Source: Epiperipatus broadwayi (lineage: Eukaryota > Onychophora > Udeonychophora > Euonychophora > Peripatidae). From it: a stretch of 64,000 bases of DNA. Position numbers and translations under genes: made by a program. The stretch lies in the NCBI GenBank assembly GCA_028023455.1, contig JAQFVV010012400.1, positions 11,103,748-11,167,747 on the forward strand. Reading direction: 5' to 3'. How positions within the stretch are numbered: the stretch's first letter is position 1; every line of letters starts with the position of its first letter. The notes under the pieces were generated by a model, which worked only from the letters and a program-made list of their open reading frames with translations, was not told the DNA's origin and made no database searches. Shown piece by piece: positions 25,033 through 36,974 of the stretch.

Positions 25033-25962
25033 GATGTGATGTGATGTATTGTGGCTTCTCCTTAAACGAAATCAAGAACATCTCAGCAATTATGCCCAGA
25101 TAAACCTGTTAGCCACTTTATTTTCCATTCCCCACTCTAAATTTACCCATATTCTGCTCCATCCCATTTCCACAACATACTCTTTGTCAACTCTATAACC
25201 TTTATATCTAAATCCCCTCTATCTTTTCCCAAACCCAGCATAAAAATCAATAATTCACTTTCTGTATAATCACTTTTTTCATATTTATTCTTCCATAACT
25301 TCATTATATGTACCCTTTCTGTTTTCAAGCATTTAATTAACATTCAATTAACAAATGCCTAATATTTTCTATTCCTTCCTTACATAATTTACAAAATAAA
25401 TCACCCATTTTTTTCCATTTACATGTATATTCTCTTGTAGCTAAAGATCCCATTCGAGCCTTAAATAATAAACTACTTTCCTTACTATTCTCATATATTA
25501 ACTCACACCTAATATTCTGTTTATTTCTATATATATTTGAACTCTTTTTACTCTCCATACTATTTCTCCATCTCTCTAACTCCCTATTCTTTATTAATAA
25601 ATCTATTCTTTTATCCCATTCCTTACTACTACAACACTCAACAATCCTCTTAACACAATCATCCAATCTTTTGTACAAATATACTGATATAAATTCTTTA
25701 TCCAAATCTTTTGCATACCGCATTACCTTTCTCACCCATCTTGTTAACTGCCCTTTACTCATAACCCAATTAAATACTATTTTAGCTATTCTTTTATTAT
25801 CCATAAACTGCAATCTACCAAACATTTTCATTTTACTTTTTGCATCTCTCATATGAAAACTTGACCATCCCATTTCTCCTTGAATTGCCTCTTTTGCTGT
25901 CCATACATCTGCATCCAATGCATGTCTTCCTACTTCCCTTTGAACTTTTTCTTAAAGTTCTC
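25033..25962 (-). pseudogene. LINE relic, C-terminal domain (copy 3)
   Basis: The best-preserved copy. On the minus strand, 25918-25337 is one open frame of 193 codons with DADVWTAKEAIQGEMGWSSF, HMRDAKSKMKMFGRLQFMD, later YENSKESSLLFKARMGSLATR, and a Cys-rich end FCKLCKEGIENIRHLLIEC. A short insertion near 25335-25345 shifts to the next frame (25343-25143, VHIMKLWKNKY onward). The MGWSSF-(H/E)-R-A-SK pattern and C--C--E-E-(I/M)-EH motif are typical of one invertebrate LINE type known from ticks and other invertebrates; I cannot assign the clade. The 3' tail is (ATCAC)n-like near 25035. The 5' break meets a foldback family A copy at 25969. Confidence 0.85.
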
Positions 25963-25968
25963 CATACA

Positions 25969-26073
25969 GTAGTGCCACCCAGTACAAGCCAGCATAATCA
26001 ATGAATGCAAAAAGATTTGTGCATAAAATCACTATCTAGTGCCACCTCATCCAATATCCTCAGACTCTGGAGT
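25969..26073 (+). mobile_element. Foldback family A, single arm
   Basis: Diverged match to the left arm at 44.55 kb: GTGCCACCCAGTACAAGCCAG, TAATCAATGAATGC, TTGTGCATAAAATC, ATCTAGTGCC, CTCATCCAATATCC. The partner arm is missing. It lies directly beyond the 5' break of LINE copy 3. Confidence 0.6.
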
Positions 26074-26519
26074 GATTGAAATATTTGGAATAAAAATTAA
26101 AACATCAATAAATTTCAGTTCTTTAATAATGAGAACAAAAAAGTGCACATACAAAAATAATAAATATTATTTTAAAAACCACTGAAATCGAAGCAAATCC
26201 ATGGTCTGCAATAAGTGTAAGAGAAATACAAATTTACTGAATAAACTATTATTAAAAATGTGTGGGTATATAATGTTGTTTAATTGTTGATTTTTATATT
26301 TTCAAATATTCTTTGGGATAGCCAAATTCAAACTGATAAATATCTAAACCCGTTTGGTCTCAAATTTAATTCACTATATTAGCAATAACAACAACAACAA
26401 AAAAAAAAACAAATAAGAAAGCTGAAAGAAATGAATATTTTTTTAAAATCTTTTTCTATTAGATTCTGCATTCATTTCTTGACAATCATATTTTTTAAAA
26501 GATCAGTTATCTCAGTTTT

Positions 26520-26628
26520 TTTTCCCTATATGTCATAGCATCTGACAGGAGGTGAACCCGCAACAACCGTCTGCAACCAACTGCTTGCTTGCAAGGCAGC
26601 TGGCGCTGATCCCTCAGCTAACAATGCT
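26520..26628 (-). mobile_element. tRNA-derived SINE with 13-bp target-site duplication
   Basis: On the minus strand: GCATTGTTAGCTGAGGGATC, CAGCTGCCTTGCAAGCAAGC, AGTTGGTTGCAGACGG, a B box GGGTTCACCTCC, the tail GATGCTATGACATATAGGG, then poly(A). A perfect 13-bp duplication TTATCTCAGTTTT flanks it (26507-26519 and 26629-26641). This shows target-primed insertion and fixes the family boundaries at about 109 bp. Confidence 0.9.
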
Positions 26629-26702
26629 TTATCTCAGTTTTGTAGCAAATGCTTAATATAACCTTTTATATGTTGGTATATATATCATCATCATTGTATT
26701 CA

Positions 26703-26800
26703 AACATTATTAGTTCATTGGATGTTGGTAGTACACCTGACTTTACTGCTCTGTGTGTTTTCATACTTTGAGAGTATGACAGACTGGAGTTGAAGTCCCA
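26703..26800 (+). repeat. Possible old tRNA-like SINE
   Basis: TTGGATGTTGGTAGTACACC, then about 55 bases on GGAGTTGAAGTCCC, resembles a degenerate A box and B box at tRNA-like spacing. No tail, poly(A) or target-site duplication is clear. It could be chance. Confidence 0.25.
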
Positions 26801-27020
26801 TTATCATGGCTCTGTCACTTCTAGGGTTTGAATTTCTTATGAATTCCCGAGCAATAGATTAAATGATTATTTATTTTTTCTGAACTCTAGTATTTCCAGC
26901 CCATATCATCTCTACATAACTCTAGCATATATCTCATAATATTTTTTTAATCTTTTAAAATGTTATACAGACACTTTTTAACTGTCCTACAATATCAGAA
27001 AAAAAAATGTGCATACATAT

Positions 27021-27028
27021 ATACACAC

Positions 27029-27063
<35 letters not shown>

Positions 27064-27090
27064 ATATATATATATATTGTGTGTGTGGTT
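27021..27090. repeat. (CA)n(TA)n palindromic microsatellite
   Basis: ACACACACAATATATA... runs into its own inverse ...TATATATTGTGTGTGT, so the whole forms a long hairpin. A second TATATATA run follows. Confidence 0.85.
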
Positions 27091-27970
27091 TACGACCGGT
27101 ACAATATATATATATTCAAAAATACAAAATTAAAAAAATATATTTAAATACACCTAATAGTTACATGTTGGGTTATTCCTTTATTTAGTTAAATTAACTG
27201 CCTTGTAGAAAAAATCAAACTTTATACTTTTCCAAATGTATTTAAATATTAATAAAAATATATAATTTTGGGTTATGCTTTTCTTTTCTCCAGAGGTTGC
27301 CATCCTGATAAGTGATATTCAATCTGCTACAGAAAGGGAAGTGATAATATTTAGACAAGACCTGAAGAATAGAGGAACAAAATACTATTCATAATACTGG
27401 ATTTTATACTAACATTTGTATTAATACTGACACTTTCATTTACTTGAAAAAATATAAATACTGTTTATATTTTTCAAGAAACAGCAATTCAACTAGATGA
27501 TGAAACTAAGATGTCTGGTCTTTCACAAAATGGGTAAACAAAAAATGCCTATTTATACCTTCATTACAAATCACCATAACTCATGCAGTTTCAAAAATTG
27601 AAACTTAATAAATATCAAGAGAATTTAATGTTATTCTAAAAATTGATGTCTAGCTAATATGTGTGGGTGTGCAATCAAAATGTCTGTTTTTAATTTCATA
27701 CACATTTTTAAATCCAACCTTTTTTTACTTCTGATTTTTTTACTTTATCTGCTATAGTTACAATGACCATAGTTGCTTAAGAGAGATTATTAATGATGAT
27801 GATGATGATGAATTAAAATTAGATATATGATCTTTTAAGTTTAACTATGAATGTTTACAAATTTTTGCCATAATTTTTTTTTGTCTCTATTAAAAAATTA
27901 TTTCCCCTTAACCATTTTGTTTACAACATATATAATTATATATTGGAGTGTGGAATGGATTGAAGCCTGT

Positions 27971-28190
27971 CCATTAAAGTATGAAGATTGATTATCTTAA
28001 TATATAGCTGAGAACTTATAGTATATATGTGTAGAGATGATAATCTGGACCAACCGATGATTGCTGGTTTAGCATGAAATACAGATATTGGTGATTATTT
28101 ATCTTTTCAACATATATGTGTTCAAGTGTATCAATATTATGAAATAGAGTGGAGAGTGTGGGTCATGTGAAAGTCTGTGCTCATATACCC
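27971..28190 (+). mobile_element. Hammerhead element, single arm (copy C host)
   Basis: Corresponds to the minus-strand reading of the 15.3-kb left arm, from the palindrome centre (CCATTAAAGTATGAAGATTG) to its outer end (AAGTCTGTGCTCATATACCC). It contains hammerhead copy C, then TATGTGTTCAAGTGTA and A-box-like GAAATAGAGTGG (28141-28152) and B-box-like TGTGCTCATATACCC (28176-28190). There is no second arm, so it is a half-element or an original monomer. Confidence 0.8.
28035..28104 (+). ncRNA. Type I hammerhead ribozyme, best-paired copy (copy C)
   Basis: Helix I 5' strand AGAT-G-ATAATC-TGG-ACCAA (28035-28053). The core is CCGATGA (28054-28060), with the invariant U4 changed to C. Stem II TTGCTGGTTTAGCAT is 28061-28075, GAA 28076-28078, helix III AT-ACAG-AT 28079-28086, A17 28087, and helix I 3' strand TTGGT-GATTAT-TT-ATCT 28088-28104. 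Helix I pairs as 5 + 6 + 4 perfect pairs around a TGG bulge and a G/TT internal loop. The U4 change probably reduces or abolishes cleavage. The extended pairing is strong evidence that the fold was once selected. Confidence 0.85.
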
Positions 28191-28199
28191 CATATGTTA

Positions 28200-28974
28200 A
28201 ATATATATAATTAGTTAAAAGGTCATTAAAAAAATACAACTCAATTAATGTATTTTTTTCAAAACATCCCAAATAATGTAATTTAATTATAAACATATTA
28301 ACATAATCTACAGATATAACCTTTGACATGATTAACTTCATTATCTTTAGCTATGATGATATTGAATCTATAATTGAAAGGCACATCTTTATTAAATTGT
28401 TCATGAGAAATGAATGAAAAATAGGACTTCTTAAATAATATTATATTTATAAACATGAGCATGATTTTTAGTAGTGGAGTAGATCCCATTTATATCATGT
28501 ATCTCAGACACATTTAAAAAGGTAAAACATTGATTGCTTTCATACATTTGAGTTATCTCAATCAATATTTACATCTATTAACCGTTGATTCATTTAATAA
28601 TCAGGGGTTGTTAAACATGAGGTTCAGCTTTCCCCTCTTATTGTTATAGTGATTTCAGAATTGCTTGCAGTTGAGCTAAAATTATGTTAATATATAGAAT
28701 TTATGCCTTGCATTGCAGCACACCAATAAATTGAATACTTATATATGATCCAAGATAAAGTACAAGTGGGTTCATTCTGTACTTTTTTCATTTATTGATG
28801 GAGTTGTATTAGTTTACATATAACTCACTGGGGATTTTCAGTAACTTCCATATAAATTAAATATCAAATAAATAAATATGTGATATACATTGATATATTT
28901 GTGGTTCAAGGACCTTTTTGCACAGACTTGCAAAATTCAATTCTTACCTTTTATATTTTTACCATCCTTATACA
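28200..28974. other. AT-rich DNA, no gene seen
   Basis: No supported feature. Confidence 0.4.
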
Positions 28975-29333
28975 AATTGTGTCATAAGTAAAAGCAACAA
29001 GTTATATAATGGATATTAGATCAAATCCTAAGTTTTAATTTACACCATGACTCAAAGATGTCACTACTTGGATATAAAAAGACAAATTGCAATCCTTTGC
29101 GGTATAATATTGGCACTATATGATGAATGTACCATGAACAACATAATATGTCATAAATAAAAACAACCAGCTATATTATGGGTATTACATCAAATCCTAA
29201 GTTGTTGGTTTTTTTTATTTAACAATGTCTTAGAGATATAGACACTAAATTTGGTAGAAAAAAGAAGACAATTTACAAATCATTGAGGTATGATATTGGC
29301 ACAATAAGATGAATGTACCATGAATAACCAGGG
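28975..29333. repeat. Tandem dimer, period about 169 bp
   Basis: Two diverged copies lie head to tail, the first starting GTCATAAGTAAAAGCAAC at 28981 and the second GTCATAAATAAAAACAAC at 29150. Both contain ATCAAATCCTAAGTT, a GA-T-TTGGCAC segment and GATGAATGTACCATGAA. No coding or ribozyme motif is visible. It is a short satellite-like duplication or element of unknown type. Confidence 0.75.
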
Positions 29334-30469
29334 ATAAAAAATGAGAAAGTTTTGAGTTTGGTTGCATATTTCCTCATATCATGCATTAATCAGCCATTTT
29401 CTTATCCCATCCACTTTGTCTGATATTATGATCATAGGGTAGTTTTAAAGTAATTTACACTTGTCAGTGCTTTATTAAATAAAAAATTTGTTTAAAGTGA
29501 ACTCAAAGGACTAAGTTAAGTGATGATTCCAGTTTTATGGAATAAAAGAATCATACATAAGTGAATATATGAGTGCATATGTGAACCTCCTCTCTTAAAT
29601 TATTACTACCAAATTTTTATATATTGTTCTATATTTATATTTATTATTTTTGATGATAATCACCATATTTTTTAATTTTTAAATTACACTGCATCATAGA
29701 TATATATGTTAAACCATGATGTATATATATATATATGGTGTGATATTATCTAGCCGAGGAAACAAATTCAGAATTATTTTAGCAGATAATTTTAGCTAGA
29801 GAGTAAAGTAAGACCAATGGATAAAACAAAAATGCAACAACTAAATGATAACCTTCAACCCTGTTTGATACAATAACATATACATAAATATATTCTCATG
29901 GTCAGGATTATGATGTCGGCATCATTTATATATGTTTATTTAATTATAAGAATTACAAAGAGAAATTGGAGATTATAAATAGTGATATAATATTCTATAA
30001 AAATTATATATAATTTTAATCATTATATATGCATATTCAAATTTTGGGACTTTTACCATTGTCTCTCCTACATCATTTCCATCATATCCCAGCTATCCAG
30101 AAACCTTGACCACTTTTCCTAACTTAGTCATTGTATTTGGTGACTATAGTAGGCAGATAAAAACAACATCTAAATATTCCTTTGTATGGCAAATTTTTTT
30201 TCAGCAGCTATTACAGACTGGCAATAAGGGGGGGGGTGCTAATACTCTTCTTCAATTGACAGGAAGGAACGATTTATGTAAATTTTTATTCTTGTTTAAG
30301 TCTTCATCTAAAAATAGCCTGATATCAACTTATCAACCAATATTAAATAGTTATCCGAATTAGCTATGGGGCATCTATATAAAAGAAAAATTCCAAGCCT
30401 GTTGCAAAAATCTCCAGTATATTTAATTTGGATATAGCAGGCAGATGTGCTATATTTATGCAATGGGTC

Positions 30470-30548
<79 letters not shown>

Positions 30549-30635
30549 CATTAGAAAACAATCAGCACACACATATATGTAATTTAAAGCAGTATGTAAT
30601 TTCCTTATACTAACTGTTTCTTAAATATGTAAATG
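29334..30635. other. AT-rich DNA ending in a long (TA)n
   Basis: No supported gene. A short open frame at 30106-30363 resembles no family I know. A G run (nine G) lies at 30229-30237. Confidence 0.4.
30473..30546. repeat. Long (TA)n microsatellite
   Basis: About 37 uninterrupted TA units, the longest in the window. Confidence 0.95.
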
Positions 30636-30767
30636 GAGGGATTTGAACACAGGATTTTTCAGTCTATTCATCCTCCATTCTATCTCAAAAATGTGGTCAT
30701 GTGAATCAGTTGCTCAAGATAGAGTGGAAGATGAATAGACTGAAAAATCCTGAGTTCAAATCCCTTT
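30636..30767. mobile_element. Palindrome of two tRNA-Phe-like units
   Basis: Inverted arms 30636-30686 and 30713-30767. Each arm, read outward, gives A-box-like AGATAGAGTGGAAGATG, an anticodon-arm-like ATAGACTGAAAAATCC (GAA, Phe-like) and a B-box-like GAGTTCAAATCCC. The two face away from each other, as do the similar tRNA-like ends of the 15.3-kb palindrome. With about 26 bp between arms it folds as one hairpin. It is not a functional tRNA gene because the acceptor and D arms do not form. Confidence 0.7.
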
Positions 30768-30984
30768 ATATATATATATTATTTTAATATATTTTGAAAA
30801 AAAGTATAAGTTTGACAACCAAAGATATCAATAATCTCATTTACCTATTGATTATATATCTCATCATACTAATATATTTACACAGCTTTATCTAACAATG
30901 CTTTAATATGATGTGTACCTTTTTTTCAACTTTATTATTTTTCTTTTAATTTAATTTTTCTTCTGTTTGTTTTGTTAAGTTTTC

Positions 30985-32720
30985 TTACCATTAACAACAT
31001 ATCATGTGATTTTAGAGAAAGAAGCACTATAAATATTTTTGTTGTCAGGCAAATGCAAGAAAATTGCCAGGAACAGAAGAATGATTTATATATTGCTTTT
31101 ATTGATTTGGCCAAGGCATTGGATTCAATTAATAGGATAGATCTATGGCATAGTTTCAAATTAGTTGGTTGTCCCCCAAAATTTATTCATATTAGATAGC
31201 TTCTACATGATGGAATGAGAGGAAGAGTTATTACTGTAGATGGAAAATCTTAGGCATTTGAAATAAAAACTGGTGTTAAACAAGAATGCTCCAACATTGT
31301 TTTTAAATTTTATGTCAATGATCTTTGCAATTGTTTATAGATAACTTAATGAGATAGGGATCAAGATTTGATGGTGGAATATTAATTTTGAATCAATTGA
31401 AAGTGAAAATAAGAACCTTATCTTCTTGGATTCTGGATTTACAGTATGTGCTAGTATTATGTGCTAGTATTGGAGATGTGATCATGTGATGCTTGCTGCT
31501 TTACAGCATGCTGATGATTGTGCTATTTTTTTCATTTCAAAAGATGATTTATAGAATGATCTTAATGTTTTAAATGCAACTTAATAAAGATCTCAGTTTA
31601 TTAATTAATATTTAAAAACTTCAAATTCTTTATCAGCCAATGACGGAAGAAAAATCTTCAGCAACTTTCAATTTGGACCATTATGAACTTGAGAATGAAA
31701 ACCAGTTTAAATATTTTGGTAGTTTTATAAGTAGAAAGATGAATTTAAATGAGATCTGATACAAAATCCAATGTACTGCTGATGCTTTTAACAAGTTAAA
31801 AGATAGAGTATATCATCATAGGGAAATAACTACTGCAACTAAGTTAGCTCTATATAAAACTGTTATTTAATTTATTGCATGGAGTGAAATTTGAACACTA
31901 TCACAGTTTAAAAGCTTTAGAAAAGTTGCACTTAGAAATATTCTGTAAAATTTAAAAATACAATAACAAGATTGTAAAACCAATCAATATGTTGAAAATA
32001 TTTAATGTGTGAAGTTATCCATTTATAATAATTCAATTAGAAAGCATTCAACCTAGAACAGTAGCTAATAAAAGTCAACTGCTTCAAGCTGAAAGTTAAT
32101 GTGAAACTGTGAAGTTGTTTATTTATAATTATTCAATTAGAAAGCATTTGACCCAGTATAATAGGTAATGAAAGTCTGACAGTTTCACTTTAACTCTTGG
32201 CCTGGAACAGTTGGCTTTCACTAGCTACTGTTCTAGATTGAATGCTTTCTAATTGAGTAATTATAAATGAATAACTCCACACATTAAATATTTCCATTGA
32301 TCCATTAAAAATTTTATACTACAGTCAAATGTTCTTCAGCTTTCTGGATGTGATACTATTGAATATACCATTGTAAAATCACACCTTCATTGAATTGGAC
32401 ATGTAAAACAAATGAATAATGGCTTCCTAAAAGAGTGTTTTGTGGTTAACTTGAACATGAGTTTCACAGCAGAGGTACAACCTATGTACATTATAATGAT
32501 TATCTCAAAGACATTCCAATGAAGTGCAATGTATGGCACAAAAATGAATACATTGGAGAGAATACAATTAGACATGGTGTTGAAATAGTTTCAGAAAACT
32601 AAACTTTCTGCTGAGTCATAAAATAACAAGTAAACAGAAAAGTGGGCCGCATGTTCTATATGTGGATGCATTTGTGGTTCACAGATTGATTTGTATAGTC
32701 ACTGAAAAACTCATGTTTAG
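30985..32720 (+). pseudogene. LINE reverse-transcriptase pseudogene, plus strand
   Basis: Decayed ORF2 of a non-LTR retrotransposon. Recognisable parts in order: the RT finger/palm DFRERSTINIFVVRQMQ, then FIDLAKALDSINRIDLW (palm motif A), LVGCPPKFIHIR, LHDGMRGRVITVDGK, TGVKQECSN; LQHADDCAIFF at about 31503 (catalytic YADD box as HADD); FKYFGSFISRKMNLNEI; TATKLALYKTVI; after a nested foldback, an -IGHVKQM-N-like part near 32390; and a terminal Cys/His motif CSICGCICGSQIDLYSH near 32655-32700, followed by KTHV and a stop. Many stops and frameshifts. The order is that of invertebrate LINEs with a zinc-finger-like C-terminus. Confidence 0.9.
31996..32293. mobile_element. Foldback element nested in the LINE
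   Basis: Inverted arms of about 115 bp (31996-32110 and 32180-32293) share AAATATTTAATGTGTG, TCAATTAGAAAGCATT, CTAGAACAGTAGCTA and GTTAA-GTGAAACT. The loop holds part of a third copy (CAATTAGAAAGCATTTGACC). It separates the thumb region from the C-terminal region of the LINE, so it inserted after the LINE or replaced part of it. Confidence 0.75.
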
Positions 32721-33268
32721 AATAGTTCTTGCCTCTTTCACTCTTCTTTCTTTGGAATGCCATATTTATTTTTGAGTGGCCGTTTACTATTATTAATATT
32801 ATTAACAATATCCCAACAATGAAGAGTGATGTTAATGGTAGTTGACCACAGTCATTTCAAAGGCAAATTATCATTTCAAACTGCTCAGAAAAGAGAAAGA
32901 AATTGTTCATTACTTCTATATACTATAAGTTGTTTTTATCTGTGTGTCTGGACTATTCACTACACCACTCTCAGGCAAGAAAGAAACAAATTTCTATCCC
33001 CTTTAATGTCCTTTTCACATATCTTGGATCATATGTTTTGGTAATGTATGATCGAATAGAAGTTTAAATATATATATATGTGAAGTTAAGTTTAGTATCG
33101 CTAAAAAAATAATGTATACTGTAACGTGTGCTATATGGCTTACTTGAAAAAGTGTATGTTCCATATGTAATTATAGTGTGGGAGGCTGTTCTGACTTCTG
33201 GGCTGATGGATGGTCATGATAGGATTGAGATAATTGTGTATGTTGCACTGAAAACAAAAGTCTCTCTA

Positions 33269-33370
33269 GTCAAGCGTTGTTAGCCGAGAGGTCATCGCAG
33301 CCGCCATGCAAGCAAGTAGTTGGTTGCAGACGGTGTGGGTTTGCGTCCCGGCCGATGCTATGACATATGA
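33269..33370 (+). mobile_element. tRNA-derived SINE with target-site duplication
   Basis: Starts GCGTTGTTAGCCGAGAGGTC (A box), then GCCGCCATGCAAGCAAG, TAGTTGGTTGCAGACGG, B box GGGTTTGCGTCCCGG, the tail GATGCTATGACATATG and poly(A). The duplication AAAAGTCTCTCTA lies at 33256-33268 and 33376-33388; its A-rich start overlaps the poly(A). It is the cleanest full-length copy of this subfamily here. Confidence 0.9.
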
Positions 33371-33388
33371 AAAAAAAAAGTCTCTCTA

Positions 33389-36300
33389 TATACTATGTTG
33401 AAAATTTTATGAATAAAAATTGTGATCACTCTGATAACATATTGTTAAAAAAGTGTAATAATCCTTTTAAAAAAATATTACATATTATATAAAGTTATAG
33501 TGTTATTCTAATTTTGTTTATCAAGCTGCAAATATCTAATTGGGACAATGTGAGTTTAAATAACAGAATACCAATACATATGACATATGATTGTAGAATT
33601 AAGCAAAAATACTGAGAAAGTCATATTTGGGATAGATCTGAAAAACGGCAAATTATAGCCGCAGTATTTTTACTCAAAAGAAAGTAAAATTTGGAAACCA
33701 TAGCAATGGGTAGAAACTATTATTAATGTACTTATATTATGTAGGAATCGCACCGACAAGGGTCAATACCATAAAAGAATGAAAAGCCTTTCATTTTTTT
33801 CATTCTCCGATGGGTTACCATGGCAACATGGTAACATTTAAAAAGAAAAGGAAATATAAAAACAAACATATTTTTTTTAAGTTTTTTTTTTTTTTTAAAT
33901 ATATATTGTTAACAGTAAATACACATAAATATATCAAAGAATATTTTAAAAAGAAGAAATATGCATTTGAAATTTATGTTCGAGCTATGCTTTAAACTTT
34001 AAAAGAAAAAAATCTTGTTTTTCTTAATATTAACTCTGCTTATCCTTCGAAAAATTGCAAAATTGAGCCACCATATAATCAGCTGAATGGAAATTGAAAT
34101 AATGATTAGGTTCAAGCGTTGTAATAAATCTGCAGACAAGTTGTTAAAAACTGACCTAACTTTTCTCAAAGGGTATAATTCAGCCAAATGACATGCTTCC
34201 ACGAATGTACTTTTTAAAAATATAAAGGTTCCAAAATTGAAATTTTATTAAGCATTTTCTCATTCCTTGTGATAAATTTGTCCAATCCTTTAGATGACCT
34301 TTGACTTTTTAACACTTTCTCGTTTCAACCTTTGTTCCAATAGAAGTCATTTTATCGGTAGTTAGTTTGGACCAAATGCCTCATTTGTACCCATAAATCC
34401 CTTGAACAATTTTCCAGTTCATCCTCTTCAAAGTCTTCTTTATCTTCACATTATTCTGATTTATTTCTTTATGGGGTAGAGGGATGTGTAATTTCTCTCC
34501 ATCCAAAGCTGAATGCTATTAGCAATAAAAACTAATAAATGCTTAACACAGAAAAGAAACGGTAGAAAAGACGTCTTAAAACAAAACAAAACAGAAATCT
34601 GATTTATTACAAAATATCCCCATATCTCCCCTTTCCAAAAACAAAATTATGGCTAAACCTGCAATTTAAAACAGATCTTACCCAGGGTTTCGAGGGAAAT
34701 GGAACAAAGGCAGTATTTGCATTTATTGTATAAAATCCAGAGAATAATCAAAAATTAGAAATATGTGATAACCCATGCTAATATATATATTAATCCATAT
34801 TTTGTCTACAATATATGCCTTAATCTAAGTTAATCGCTTGAAAAATAAAGATAAATTTTAGCTTTGATATTATTAAATTCAAAAGAAAAGTTTTTTACAC
34901 GTGTCTGTGTGAGAGAACATCATTATATGTGTGTGTGCGCGCGCGTTACGTTATTTGCTGAAACCCAAGTTTTAATAACTCTTAAAAAGTTTTTCCGCAA
35001 TGGAAATGTGTATGCAATAAAATAAAAAACATAAAAAAAAAAAAAACTTTATACATATAACTATACGGACAGGTTATTCCGTGGTTTTGTGTCGCCCTAG
35101 TGCAAAATCATAATGTCACTCCTCCAAAATAATAATAATAATAATAAAGTGAAATTTTAATATTATATAAAAATTTATTATAAAATAAATTTGACCATTA
35201 TTTTCTCTTAATACAATTTTTTTATTGTATTACACTTTTGAGAAAAATCAAAATGTAATTGACACTCTTTTTTTTTAGTTTTAAGTTTAATTGCGATATA
35301 TATATCCTGTGCATATGAGTTTGAATTATGAGATTGTTTTAATTTGATTTGATTTAATTCTAGGGTAAGGTTAATTAACGAATCAATCGCTAGATGGCTT
35401 TCCACAGCAATTTTGTAGCGTAAATTTCTGACATATGTTAATTAGATCACCCGCACCAGCATGAAACGGGCCTAAATGCAGATGTAAAATCAGAATAACT
35501 TGTTTGACATATAGATATGAAAGAATACTAAAAATGGTCACTAGTCATGTTAATATAAATGCTACTATACTACTACAAGCTTCCAACTAAAATAAAAATT
35601 AAGGTGGAAATGGGGAAATTAAATGGAAAAAAATATTAATTCAGGGAGGAAGGATTATAAAAAAGTTTGGAGAAATATGAACAAAAAGATATTATAATAT
35701 TTAATGCAGAAATAAATGAGTTTAAGGACTAAGGAAAACTTAAAATAATATTTAATGATTTTATAATAAAAATTTTGGTGAAGAAGAGTTGATAAGTTGA
35801 TATGATCTATTAGAGAGCTTAATTCCTGTATATCATTTTTTCTAGATTATTTATATGCTTTCTTAGATCCTAAAGCTAGCACTACAAAAATACATATTAT
35901 TTTTTTCCTGACTTCATTGTTTCTTGGACTGATCTTGCATATTTTTCTTCAGAAAGCTTATTTGTTAGTTAGAAATAACTTCAAAATTTATTATTAACAC
36001 ATTCATATTTTATATTTTGAATAATATTTTGATAATTAAATTTTTATAAATTTTAATTATATATAAATGTATTGTATTGAAAACCTGGCTCAGAAACATA
36101 ACAAATATTGTTAAGATTTATAATTGTAATAATTGGCAATTGTCTACATATTATCTACAGTATATACCTATTATATACCTTATTTTTATATATTAGCACA
36201 TGCACATCTATTGTATAATAATTTTTCAAAAATATTATTACTAAATTCATTTTAAATTTATTTTATATCTAAAATCTTATTTAAGAATATAAAATAAGTT

Positions 36301-36727
36301 ATTGTCAAAAATAATTAATTGAAGTTTAGTTATATTTTTTAAAAAATTAGCTCTATATCATTTTTAGAATAATCAAAACAAAATCTGTCTTACCCATATT
36401 TTTAGTTTGTTTTGTTTATTTTTTCCCATTTAATTGTTTTAAATTAGTATGAGATCCATTTTCCAATCAAATAAATTAATTGTACTATTTCATTCAATGA
36501 AAGGAGATAGCTAATTTTATATAAAAAAATTACTAATATCACCAAAATCATGGAGTGGCTTCAGGCACACTAAACCCTATACTTTAAGATGAAAACAAAT
36601 GTTAATAAGAGGTTTTAAAATTTTCTTTTGAATTTAAAATAAAACAAGATTGACATTTTTTTATATTTTAAATAAGATTATTACAAAAATACTTACTATA
36701 TCTAATCATTATAATTAATATTAACCT
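33389..36727. other. AT-rich DNA, no gene seen
   Basis: About 3.3 kb without a supported gene. It holds a GT/GC microsatellite (34925-34946), an (AAT)n run near 35130-35147 and several poly(A/T) runs. Short open frames at 33810, 33999 and 35208 are low-complexity. Confidence 0.4.
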
Positions 36728-36880
36728 TATTTTTTAACTATAATGTTAAAATCATATATATAAATGAAATGTTATCAGGGTACATTTATATATAATTGTA
36801 GTAAATATATATATATGCCAATGTTTTGGCCTGATGACACTGGTCATCAATAAGGTCAAAATATTAATATATTATTATTT
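36728..36880 (+). repeat. Partial copy of the 37-kb foldback family
   Basis: Direct-orientation partial match to the left arm at 37.02 kb: AAATGTTATCAGGGTACATT, TATAATTGTAGTAA, TATATATGCCAATGTTT, ACTGGTCATCAATAAGGT. It lies just upstream of the full foldback. Confidence 0.6.
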
Positions 36881-36974
36881 AAAATTGCTAAGCCAGGTTT
36901 ATGCAATTTTGTATTTAACTACAAAATATAAATTTACATTTCATTATAGATTAAGCATTTGTATTATATACATA

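Noticed and set aside
30106-30363. Open frame next to a G run as a gene
   Set aside because: It depends on reading through a nine-G run, has no known motif and no splice or promoter context.
36831-36860. CTGATGA as another hammerhead core
   Set aside because: The core bases are used in a GATGAC/GTCATC hairpin, there is no GAA(A) after a stem II, and no helix I or III partner.
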